From NCBI RefSeq assembly GCF_017638545.1, contig NZ_CP072110.1:620001-684000 (forward strand): a DNA stretch of 64,000 nt, in the 5' to 3' direction. Both the position numbers and the translations under genes were made by a program. The notes below the pieces were generated by a model that was not told where the DNA came from, did no database searches, and saw only the letters and a list, made by a program, of their open reading frames with translations. Below, piece by piece: positions 54,812 to 62,555 of the stretch. How positions within the stretch are numbered: the first letter of the stretch is position 1; each line of letters starts with the position of its first letter. The stretch comes from Psychrosphaera ytuae. GTDB taxonomy: Bacteria > Pseudomonadota > Gammaproteobacteria > Enterobacterales > Alteromonadaceae.

Positions 54812-55444
54812 TTAATTTAGTTTTAACTGTTGAAATGCCATACCCGCAAGGGTTCGATTGTGAACCTGAAGTTTTTCTAAAATAGCCGACACGTGTTTTT
54901 TAACTGTTGTTTCTTTGATGTCTAATTCGTAGGCTATTTGTTTGTTAAGCTGTCCTTCTGCAATGAGCTTTAATACCTTGTATTGTTGCGGTGTCAGCTC
55001 TGCTAATTGAGCACTTAACAACACACGAGCTTGGTGTTCGGCGCTTTCATGACGCACACCAGAGGGCAACCAAGTTTCACCGTCCAAAACACTCTCGATG
55101 GCAGCTTGAATCGAGGCCAAGTCCGCCGACTTAGGTACAAATGCCGAGGCGCCAAAATCTATGGCCTGTTGCATGAGCTCCGTTTGTTCGTCGGCACTGA
55201 CCATAATAACTTCGATATCTGGGTAGTGGTTTTTTAATTGGGTAAGTGACATAAACCCATCGTTGCCAGGCATATGTAGATCCAAAAACACGATCTCTAA
55301 GTCAGACAAGCGATTCACTTGGCCAAAGAGCTCTTCTACATCACTCGCCTCGACAATGTGTGACTCTGGAAACGATAGCCCTACGGCTTGTTTTAATGCA
55401 GCCCGAAACAACGGATGGTCATCGGCAATGAGTACGTGAGACAT
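54812..55444 (-). CDS. crbR: NarL/LuxR-type response regulator, CrbR (ErdR) type
   Basis: A receiver domain (residues 1-120; phospho-acceptor Asp55 in VFLDLHMPG) is joined to a LuxR-type helix-turn-helix (about 145-205: LTPQQYKVLKLIAEGQLNKQIAYEL). The length of 210 fits CrbR/ErdR, the partner of the SLC5-fused kinase. The genes are convergent and adjacent. Proteins of this class bind TAC-rich inverted repeats, so the four shared repeats in this region are natural candidates for its targets. Confidence 0.88.
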   Translation of the reverse strand: MSHVLIADDHPLFRAALKQAVGLSFPESHIVEASDVEELFGQVNRLSDLEIVFLDLHMPGNDGFMSLTQLKNHYPDIEVIMVSADEQTELMQQAIDFGASAFVPKSADLASIQAAIESVLDGETWLPSGVRHESAEHQARVLLSAQLAELTPQQYKVLKLIAEGQLNKQIAYELDIKETTVKKHVSAILEKLQVHNRTLAGMAFQQLKLN

Positions 55445-55484
55445 GTGGGTTTCCTTACTTCCTATTTGTTATCTATAAAAACAG

Positions 55485-55517
55485 AAAAAGCACATCATTG
55501 CCAGATGTGCTTTTTAT
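55485..55517. terminator. Bidirectional terminator between crbR and the TonB-dependent receptor
   Basis: AAAAAGCACATC and GATGTGCTTTTT form a 12-bp stem around a seven-base loop with T-runs on both strands. It ends the receptor transcript before the crbR-like gene. Confidence 0.9.
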
Positions 55518-55532
55518 CATAGTGGTAGTGAA

Positions 55533-57836
55533 TTAGAAGCGATATCCCACTGTTAAATGAATGGTTCTGGGATCCCCGTAATAACTCGCTAATGTGGTAT
55601 CTCCACCTAAACCAGGTGAATAAGTGCCATCTTCATTGCGTGCGGCAAAGGCGTAGCCACCTACCATGTATTCTTCATCGGTTAAGTTTTTGCCGTGCAA
55701 CCCACCGTACCAGGTTCCGTCATTGCTTTCCCAGCTGACGCCTAGATTAAAGATGCCATAGCCATCCTGATACAAATCATCGCTATCTTCAAAAATACGG
55801 TAATCATCACGATAGTAATATCCACCGTTAACAACAAAGTAACCATAATCTGATTCAATCAGGTAGTTACCCGACACCGCCAAAGTGTAATCTGGCGTAT
55901 TAGCTAATCCTACTAGCGGTGTCGCAATGGCTGGATCATCCTCGATTTCTGCGTCTAACCATCCTAGCGCGATGTCAAAACTCAATAAGTCCGTTGCAGC
56001 TATACTGACCTCAGCTTCAAAACCTTTTACCGTAGAACCTTTAACATTGCCTAGATTTTGGTTTAGTACCGTTGCATCGTTTGGATCAGGTGTCACAACA
56101 ATGTACTGACGATCCGTATGATCAATACTAAAGGCAGTAAGATTGGTTCTTAGCTGACTATTCCAATCTTTCTTCATACCAATTTCAAAAGAGTCAACGA
56201 TTTCTGGGTTCGCTGCGTCTTCATTACTCGACGCTCGAGGGTTAAATGTTCCTGATTTAAAACCTTGAGAGTAACTAGCAAACAACATGGTTTTGTCATC
56301 GACAAAATATTCAACACCGATTCGAGGTGTAAAACGAGACCAATCTGCAGACTTAGGTGCATCTAAGGTTCCATCGCCATCGGTATCTGTGCCCAACACA
56401 CGACCAAACATTAAGTTAGGATCGCGAGTATAGCCCGGGATCCAACCCGTGCGTGGATATACATTAGAAATCGTCACATCATTATGTACAAACGCATCTT
56501 TTTGTTCTTTGGTATACCTTGCGCCTACGGTTAACGATAAGTTTTCAGCGAGGTCAAAACTACTTTGTGCGTATACGGCTTGGCTTTCTGAGTTATTACA
56601 ACCAGTGACTTCTCGGGTAAATCCAGTCGCAACACCAGGGAACAATGCACGCCCTAACACCCCTAAAATTGCGTCAAATTGACCGCATGATTCGCCATCA
56701 TAAAGATAAGCACCAGCCACTAAACTGTATCCTTGGCCTTGATAATTAGCTTGTAATTCATGGCTTGTATTTTCATCGTCATAAATCGCTGGAACGTCAA
56801 AAATATCCAAGGCGGTATTATCAAAGTCAATATTGGTATCGGAGTAGCTCTCGCGGCTTGAGCCAATATATTTCAGAGATAAGGTTTCTGAGACTGAGTA
56901 ATCAACGGTAAGGCTAAGACCATCTAACTCAACTGAATTTTCCGTTGGTAACGAGGTATACGAATCATAAACACTGTCTGGAACCGGCGCATTGGTCAAC
57001 AAACTCGGCAGTAAACGATAACCCCCTTTGGCATTACTATCATCTTGAGTCGTATCCCAAGCTAGACGAATAAATAAGTCGTCAGATGGTGCGTACTCTA
57101 AAGTCAATCGAGCCGCCGTTAAGTCTTTATTGTAATTTTCGGTATCTTGCGCTCCTAAGCCTTCAGCAACCGTCAAAAACTCACCATAACCATCACGATT
57201 TAAAGACGCGTATCCAAACCCAACGTACAGCTCATCGTCAATCAAAGGAATCTGACCTGTCACTTTAAAATCTTTTTGGTTGTATGAGCCAATTGTTGCA
57301 TTAAGGTCAACTTGAGTTTCACCACTCATCGCTTTAGTTACATATTTGACGGCACCACCTATGGTGTTTTTACCGTACAACGTTCCCTGTGGCCCGCGTA
57401 ATACTTCGATTCGTTGGACGTTTAGCAAATCGATAACAGCTCCTTGAGGACGAGCGATATAAACATCGTCAACATAGATACCAACACCTGGCTCATAACC
57501 CCACAAAGGGTCTTGTTGACCAACACCGCGAATAAAAGCCGTTAATGTTGAATTAGTACCACGACTCGTTTGCAGCGTCGTATTTGGCGAAAATTGTTGA
57601 ATTTCCGTTAATACTTGAATGCCGGCTTCTGCTAAATCCGACTCACTTACCGAGGTAACTGCAACGGGTACTTCCTGTAGATTTTCAACCGTTTTTCGGG
57701 CTGTTACTTCGATTACTTCAAGACCCTTTTTCTTAGATGCTTTAGCTTCGGATTCCGCAGCGTAACTGACGGGTGCAACCAAAACGCTTGCTACAGCTGC
57801 CGCCACCAGTGATTTTGTTAGGAGGATAGAATTCAT
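55533..57836 (-). CDS. TonB-dependent outer-membrane receptor
   Basis: A 767-residue receptor with a signal peptide (cleavage near SYA-AES), a probable TonB box (LEVIEVTARK near residue 39), a plug domain (VRGVGQQDP-like block, then RIEVLRGPQGTLYGKNTIGGAVKY) and a 22-strand barrel ending in TVGYRF. The ligand is unknown. No siderophore genes are near; the shared promoter repeat links it to the 3-hydroxybutyrate genes, so oligomer uptake is a testable idea. Confidence 0.93.
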   Translation of the reverse strand: MNSILLTKSLVAAAVASVLVAPVSYAAESEAKASKKKGLEVIEVTARKTVENLQEVPVAVTSVSESDLAEAGIQVLTEIQQFSPNTTLQTSRGTNSTLTAFIRGVGQQDPLWGYEPGVGIYVDDVYIARPQGAVIDLLNVQRIEVLRGPQGTLYGKNTIGGAVKYVTKAMSGETQVDLNATIGSYNQKDFKVTGQIPLIDDELYVGFGYASLNRDGYGEFLTVAEGLGAQDTENYNKDLTAARLTLEYAPSDDLFIRLAWDTTQDDSNAKGGYRLLPSLLTNAPVPDSVYDSYTSLPTENSVELDGLSLTVDYSVSETLSLKYIGSSRESYSDTNIDFDNTALDIFDVPAIYDDENTSHELQANYQGQGYSLVAGAYLYDGESCGQFDAILGVLGRALFPGVATGFTREVTGCNNSESQAVYAQSSFDLAENLSLTVGARYTKEQKDAFVHNDVTISNVYPRTGWIPGYTRDPNLMFGRVLGTDTDGDGTLDAPKSADWSRFTPRIGVEYFVDDKTMLFASYSQGFKSGTFNPRASSNEDAANPEIVDSFEIGMKKDWNSQLRTNLTAFSIDHTDRQYIVVTPDPNDATVLNQNLGNVKGSTVKGFEAEVSIAATDLLSFDIALGWLDAEIEDDPAIATPLVGLANTPDYTLAVSGNYLIESDYGYFVVNGGYYYRDDYRIFEDSDDLYQDGYGIFNLGVSWESNDGTWYGGLHGKNLTDEEYMVGGYAFAARNEDGTYSPGLGGDTTLASYYGDPRTIHLTVGYRF

Positions 57837-57905
57837 GTTGTAACCCTGTTTATATTTTTATTATTTGACGTCATCCACCCTAACCCAGTTAAGAACAAAT
57901 TTAAT

Positions 57906-57918
57906 GTGTACCTTAGTA
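57906..57918 (-). promoter_or_regulatory. Shared inverted-repeat operator, site C (TonB-dependent receptor promoter)
   Basis: On the minus strand TACTAAGGTACAC matches ten of thirteen bases of site A, with the left half perfect. It lies 70 bases before the start codon, and a -10-like TAGGGT (57877-57882) follows after exactly 23 bases. Confidence 0.6.
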
Positions 57919-57976
57919 GTATATGGGGTTTGAGAGACTGACTTTATTGTTCTACTTCGCTATTTTTAATGGCCCA

Positions 57977-59038
57977 TCAACTTGACGCATTGTTCTTTCT
58001 AGCGCCAAACCAAGTACTAAAAATAGAACTACTGGCACTAAATCCTACATCCAAGAAATACGGCGCTGCGCGTTCTCCAGATAAGGTACGACTGTCAACT
58101 GGCAAACCGTGATCCATGTCTAACACTTGGTAATAATCGATTTGAGCGGGGATTTTGCTATCGGTTTGGTGATAAATCATTTTCGAATACCCGTCTCCCT
58201 CTTGTTTTGACGGAAGCTCAGTTAAGCCCAATAGATGTTTGTATTGTGAAACAGTTAGTTCAGAGTTATTTGGCGATACAATTCGATCCCCTGTGCCAGT
58301 AATAACAATGACGTGATTTCCTCGAGTCAAGTTTGAACCAAGTGTATTTGAACCAGAGGACATTGCGGATTGCGCCATCGCTTTACCAGATTGGTTAGGC
58401 CCCACTTTCATACAAGAAATAGCTTGAACCAATGACTGCGCACATGGAAACGGAATACCAGCTACGACAGCCAAACCATCAAATTGTTCGGGTTGCTGAG
58501 CGTAGAGTGCATTCGCCATTGCAGCACCCGCTGACAGCCCTATTAAAAACCGCGCCTGAGGTGAGGTAAGTTGTTTTTCTGCCTGAAAAACAAAGGCCAT
58601 AATACTGGCGTACTCCCCTTTGCCTACTGTCGTATCATGCTCAGAAAACCAATTAAAACAGCCCTGTGGGTTGTTTTGTTGCGACTGTTGAATCAACAAC
58701 AAGTTAGCTTCAAAGCGCCGAGCCATCGCATAAAACCCACCATGATTGGCAAAGTCTATTGCCGATTGGCCACAACCATGAAGTAATACCACCAAGTTCT
58801 GTGCGTTTGTCACTTTATAAAGTGATGCTGTTAATTCACCAGGGTTTAACTTTGGTGCAATCTGTATAGGTATCAATGACTCGTTCCAAGTTGCCACAGA
58901 ATCAGACTTTGCTGCAACCGAGTAATTAGGTAAGGCGATTAGAAAAGTCACGACAATTAGCACAAGCTTTCGCACCCTGTTACTAAATCTGAAATCGACA
59001 TAATCGATGCCGGCGTTGAACATATGAGTTGTCTTCAA
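57977..59038 (-). CDS. Secreted PHB-depolymerase-family esterase
   Basis: A 353-residue protein of the LpqC/type 1 PHB depolymerase family (alpha/beta hydrolase). A long N-terminal signal segment is followed by a hydrophobic stretch at about 24-40 (VRKLVLIVVTFLIALPNYSVAA). The oxyanion block LLHGCGQSA (86-94), the nucleophile Ser169 in GLSAGAAM and the C-terminal histidine in DMDHGLP complete the catalytic set. No separate substrate-binding domain is visible, so activity on native or denatured polymer is uncertain; short-chain esters or acetyl-xylan are alternatives. The product would feed BdhA and ScoAB. Confidence 0.85.
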   Translation of the reverse strand: MKTTHMFNAGIDYVDFRFSNRVRKLVLIVVTFLIALPNYSVAAKSDSVATWNESLIPIQIAPKLNPGELTASLYKVTNAQNLVVLLHGCGQSAIDFANHGGFYAMARRFEANLLLIQQSQQNNPQGCFNWFSEHDTTVGKGEYASIMAFVFQAEKQLTSPQARFLIGLSAGAAMANALYAQQPEQFDGLAVVAGIPFPCAQSLVQAISCMKVGPNQSGKAMAQSAMSSGSNTLGSNLTRGNHVIVITGTGDRIVSPNNSELTVSQYKHLLGLTELPSKQEGDGYSKMIYHQTDSKIPAQIDYYQVLDMDHGLPVDSRTLSGERAAPYFLDVGFSASSSIFSTWFGARKNNASS

Positions 59039-59101
59039 AATAGTATTCCTTTTAAAACAAAGACGTCCTGTAAGTCAAAATGAGAAAGAGACCAGACACA
59101 A

Positions 59102-59114
59102 TGCTACTTTAGTC
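59102..59114 (-). promoter_or_regulatory. Shared inverted-repeat operator, site D (PHB-depolymerase-family gene)
   Basis: On the minus strand GACTAAAGTAGCA matches 11 of 13 bases of site B. It lies 64 bases before the start codon. The hexamer 23 bases downstream (TTGACT) is a poor -10 box, so this is the weakest of the four. Confidence 0.5.
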
Positions 59115-59293
59115 CCGGTTAAATCCCAACTGACTATATTTGTATATTTTTAATGCACTTTAGCGAGTTTTACACTTATACTATGGGCTTGTTTTCTCGT
59201 AGTGTTGTCTTGTCAAATTAGAGAATGGAAAACCTAATTTATCGAGTACGGGAAGTCTATCGCTGTTAATAGATTTAAATATGGAGTTTGTTT

Positions 59294-60511
59294 TTGAATA
59301 TACAGTTTTTAGCGAAACAACCAATTTTTGATGCTGATCATGAAGTTGTTGCTTATGAGTTGCTCTACCGTGATTCAGAAAAAAATATGTTTCCTGCCGG
59401 TATGACTGACGAGGAAGCCTCCGCTCGTCTTTTTTATGAAACTGCATTATTTCACGGTATCAATAATGTCACCGAACAGCGCAAAGCATTCGTAAATTTA
59501 TGTGACAAAAGTGTTCTAAGAAAAATCCCTAATCTTATCCCTCGTGACAATCTTGTAATTGAAATTGTCGAACGAAGTGTAGTCGATGATCAAACCGTCG
59601 CCGCTATCGGTGAACTGCACAAAATGGGCTATATTTTTGCACTCGACGATTATGATTTTGAGGGCAAGTGGCAGCGTTTATCGCCTTATATCAACTATGT
59701 TAAGTTTGATATCCCGGAGTCTCTAGGTGAAATACCAGAGACAGTAAGGGTGATCAAACAAAGATTTCCTGATGTCAAACTTGTCGCTGAAAGAGTCGAG
59801 ACCCTAGAGCAAGCAGAAGCTGCAATTAAATGTGGAGTGGACTACTTGCAAGGGTATTACTTTGCCAAACCTCAAGTTATGCAGTTTAAAAACATTGATC
59901 CATCTAAAGTTGTCGCTTTAGAGCTTGTCAATTGTTTGAGTAAAACCTTATTGGACTTCAACCATGTGGCAAGCGTGTTAGGTCGAGATATAAGTCTAAC
60001 TGCTCGTGTTATAAAGCTTGCCAATGTCTCTTTAGCGCTTCGCAACATTAACATTTCGAGTATTAATAAAGCGGTTATTTATCTCGGTGAAGACACCATG
60101 AGAAAATTTATTTCAGTGGTAGCCGTTACTAAGCTTGCAGATTCAAAACCTAGCGAGTTGGTTTTACTGGGCTTGAGGCGCGCCCTGTTTATTCAGAACC
60201 TACCAACGCTCATTGGTCAACCACCAAGCCCAACTGGATTCTTAGTGGGAATACTATCAGTCCTTGACGCGATTCTAGATACAACAATGGAAGATGTCGT
60301 CGCCAAGCTCCAATTACAAGAGAAGCTCGCCAACTCACTGTTGCATTATGAGGGTCAGTACGGCTGTGCTCTTCAGGTCGTTAAGCACGTTGAGCGTGAC
60401 GAGTGGGATGGTGTAAGAGCCGTCGTTGAAAAGCACTTTCCCGACCAAGATTTTAATATAGATAAAGTTTATTTAGACGCAAGTATCGAAGCCGATAGTC
60501 TTTTCAGTTAA
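59294..60511 (+). CDS. EAL-HDOD (YuxH-type) signalling protein
   Basis: The N-terminal EAL-like domain (residues 1-205) has YELLYRD in place of a canonical EAL motif, followed by FVNLCDK, VIEIVER, ALDDYDF and LVAERVE. The C-terminal HDOD domain (about 210-400) follows. Such proteins act in signalling; whether it hydrolyses or only binds c-di-GMP is uncertain. The TTG at 59294 is preferred because TGGAG lies seven bases before it; another TTG two codons earlier is too close to that site. Confidence 0.85.
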   Translation: MNIQFLAKQPIFDADHEVVAYELLYRDSEKNMFPAGMTDEEASARLFYETALFHGINNVTEQRKAFVNLCDKSVLRKIPNLIPRDNLVIEIVERSVVDDQTVAAIGELHKMGYIFALDDYDFEGKWQRLSPYINYVKFDIPESLGEIPETVRVIKQRFPDVKLVAERVETLEQAEAAIKCGVDYLQGYYFAKPQVMQFKNIDPSKVVALELVNCLSKTLLDFNHVASVLGRDISLTARVIKLANVSLALRNINISSINKAVIYLGEDTMRKFISVVAVTKLADSKPSELVLLGLRRALFIQNLPTLIGQPPSPTGFLVGILSVLDAILDTTMEDVVAKLQLQEKLANSLLHYEGQYGCALQVVKHVERDEWDGVRAVVEKHFPDQDFNIDKVYLDASIEADSLFS

Positions 60512-60792
60512 AGATCAAGTTGCTTAACGGTTAACGCACCGTTCAAAATCAATTGTTGTTTTTGAGTTTTGGTCATTTTTTTAATGGCCATTTCTCTTTT
60601 TGTCGCAGAACTTCGGCATTCTGCCACCTCCGTATACATAACTTCGACGGGTGTTCGACTGCGCGTATATTTGGCCCCTTTTCCAGAATTATGCTGGACT
60701 AAACGCCTTTTTACATCGACTGTAATCCCTGTATATAGAGTATTGTCCGCACACTTTAATATATAGACATACCACAAAGCTGTACTATCCAA
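60508..60792 (-). CDS. GIY-YIG nuclease-superfamily protein (UPF0213, YhbQ-like)
   Basis: A 94-residue single-domain protein with YVYILKCADNTLYTGIT as the GIY-YIG core, Arg in DVKRRLVQHN, and the KGAKYTRSRTPVE segment. DNA nicking is likely but not proven for this group. It overlaps the 3' end of the EAL-HDOD gene by four bases. Confidence 0.9.
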   Translation of the reverse strand: MDSTALWYVYILKCADNTLYTGITVDVKRRLVQHNSGKGAKYTRSRTPVEVMYTEVAECRSSATKREMAIKKMTKTQKQQLILNGALTVKQLDL

Positions 60793-60795
60793 TTT

Positions 60796-60999
60796 TTAAC
60801 CTTTGATTCGATTGCTTACATAGGCGCTTTCCTGTAGTCTTCGCGCCACTTTCCACTGCTGCTCTGCGAGCTCGTACTCCCTTGGCAGATGCTCGTATGG
60901 TTTCAATGATACAAACTCAATCTTTGGGCTAATATCAGAGCAATACCAAAAGAATGCCAGTGGTTTAAGTTTGTCATCAGCCAGCAAGTGAGAAAACAT
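60796..60999 (-). CDS. Possible small protein, head-to-head with the rhlE-like gene
   Basis: An open frame of 67 codons with a protein-like composition (KPLAFFWYCSDISPKIEF, EHLPREYELAEQQW). Its ATG overlaps the opposite-strand ATG of the helicase gene by two bases, so both starts cannot have their full 5' regions undisturbed. The ribosome site is weak. It is three bases upstream of the GIY-YIG gene and could be translated with it. Coding status is uncertain. Confidence 0.45.
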   Translation of the reverse strand: MFSHLLADDKLKPLAFFWYCSDISPKIEFVSLKPYEHLPREYELAEQQWKVARRLQESAYVSNRIKG

Positions 61000-62452
61000 G
61001 CAGTTTACCGATTTAGGCCTTAACGAGGCAATACTAACATCTATTGCCGAACAAGGTTACGATTCACCCTCTCCTATTCAAGCCAAAGCCATTCCAGCTG
61101 TCCTATCCGGCAGCGATGTCATGGCCGCCGCGCAAACTGGAACGGGAAAGACCGCAGGTTTTACTCTACCTATGCTTGAGCGTTTATTGTCTGGTCCAAG
61201 TGCCAAAAGTAATCAAGTACGAGCGTTGGTATTGACCCCCACGCGTGAGCTTGCCGCCCAAGTAGCCGATAGTGTTGCGACTTATGGTAAACACCTTAAC
61301 TTAAAGTCGACTGTTGTGTTTGGTGGTGTAAAAATAAACCCACAAATGATGGCATTGAGAAAAGGCGTAGATATATTAATCGCTACGCCTGGTCGATTAC
61401 TTGATTTGTACCAACAAAACGCGGTTAAGTTTGAGCAACTTGAAATGTTAGTCTTAGACGAGGCAGACCGTATGCTCGATATGGGTTTTATTCACGATAT
61501 AAAACGCATTCTTAAACTTCTGCCTAAAAAACGCCAAAACTTAATGTTTTCTGCGACCTTTTCAGATGACATCAAGCAGCTCGCACAGGGTCTAATGAAT
61601 GATCCAGTCCACATATCTGTGACTCCGGCCAACACAACGACTAAACTTGTTGAACAAAGGCTATACAGCGTCGACCAAGGCCGTAAAGGTAAATTGTTAA
61701 TCAAGTTGATTAAACAAAATGACTGGCAGCAGGTATTAGTATTCAGTCGCACTAAACACGGTGCAAACCGCATTGCCCGCAACCTAGACGCAAAAAACAT
61801 CACAGCTGCCGCTATTCACGGCAACAAAAGCCAAGGGGCTCGAACTAAAGCCCTGGCTAACTTTAAAAATAAAGAAATACGAGTTTTGGTAGCGACGGAT
61901 ATCGCTGCTCGAGGTTTGGACATTGAACAACTGCCTCAAGTTGTTAACTACGATTTACCACAGGTTGCTGAAGACTATGTTCACCGAATTGGCCGCACAG
62001 GCCGCGCTGGTGCAGCCGGTCATGCTATTTCGTTGGTTAGTGGGGATGAATTTAAGAACCTTAACGATATTGAACAGTTAATTCAGCAACACATTCCGCG
62101 TTTAATCGATGAAGAATTTGAGCCACAAATGGTATTGGCAGAATCAAAACCGATAAAGCCACCTAAAAAGAAAAAGCCTAAAAAGAACAAAAAACCAAAG
62201 TCAGAAGAGACCGAAGAAACCTCAAGCTCAGATACCAAATCACGTGCAAGTACAACTGAGGGTAAAGACAAAACACGTCAAAGACGTCCAAACAGCAATG
62301 GCTCTGGGGCCAATCGCCGTCGAAAACCAGACGCAAATAAAAAAACAGACAGTAAACCAAAGCCTAAAAATCAAGGTAATAATAAGCCCCAAAATAAGAC
62401 TGGGCAAAAGCCGAAGCAGAAGTCGAAATACTCAATAAACAAAGCTAAATAA
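60998..62452 (+). CDS. rhlE: DEAD-box RNA helicase, RhlE-like
   Basis: An ATP-dependent RNA helicase. The Q motif region, the P-loop AQTGTGKTAG, PTRELAAQ, the DEAD box, SAT (FSATFSDD), ARGLD and HRIGRTGR are all present over residues 1-370. A lysine-rich, low-complexity tail of about 100 residues follows and should bind RNA non-specifically. The 484-residue length is typical of RhlE. Confidence 0.93.
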   Translation: MQFTDLGLNEAILTSIAEQGYDSPSPIQAKAIPAVLSGSDVMAAAQTGTGKTAGFTLPMLERLLSGPSAKSNQVRALVLTPTRELAAQVADSVATYGKHLNLKSTVVFGGVKINPQMMALRKGVDILIATPGRLLDLYQQNAVKFEQLEMLVLDEADRMLDMGFIHDIKRILKLLPKKRQNLMFSATFSDDIKQLAQGLMNDPVHISVTPANTTTKLVEQRLYSVDQGRKGKLLIKLIKQNDWQQVLVFSRTKHGANRIARNLDAKNITAAAIHGNKSQGARTKALANFKNKEIRVLVATDIAARGLDIEQLPQVVNYDLPQVAEDYVHRIGRTGRAGAAGHAISLVSGDEFKNLNDIEQLIQQHIPRLIDEEFEPQMVLAESKPIKPPKKKKPKKNKKPKSEETEETSSSDTKSRASTTEGKDKTRQRRPNSNGSGANRRRKPDANKKTDSKPKPKNQGNNKPQNKTGQKPKQKSKYSINKAK

Positions 62453-62454
62453 AC

Positions 62455-62499
62455 CAACTACTTGATCCAAATCACATCTGGATTGAACAAGAGTTGTTT
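62455..62499 (+). terminator. Possible weak terminator after the rhlE-like gene
   Basis: CAACT/AGTTG and ATCCA/TGGAT nest into an interrupted stem just after the stop codon, with a short T-run. It is irregular, so confidence is low. Confidence 0.35.
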
Positions 62500-62555
62500 A
62501 GACTAATTTTGCACAGTAAACTGGAATTATTATCCACATCATAGGTCCCGTTACT

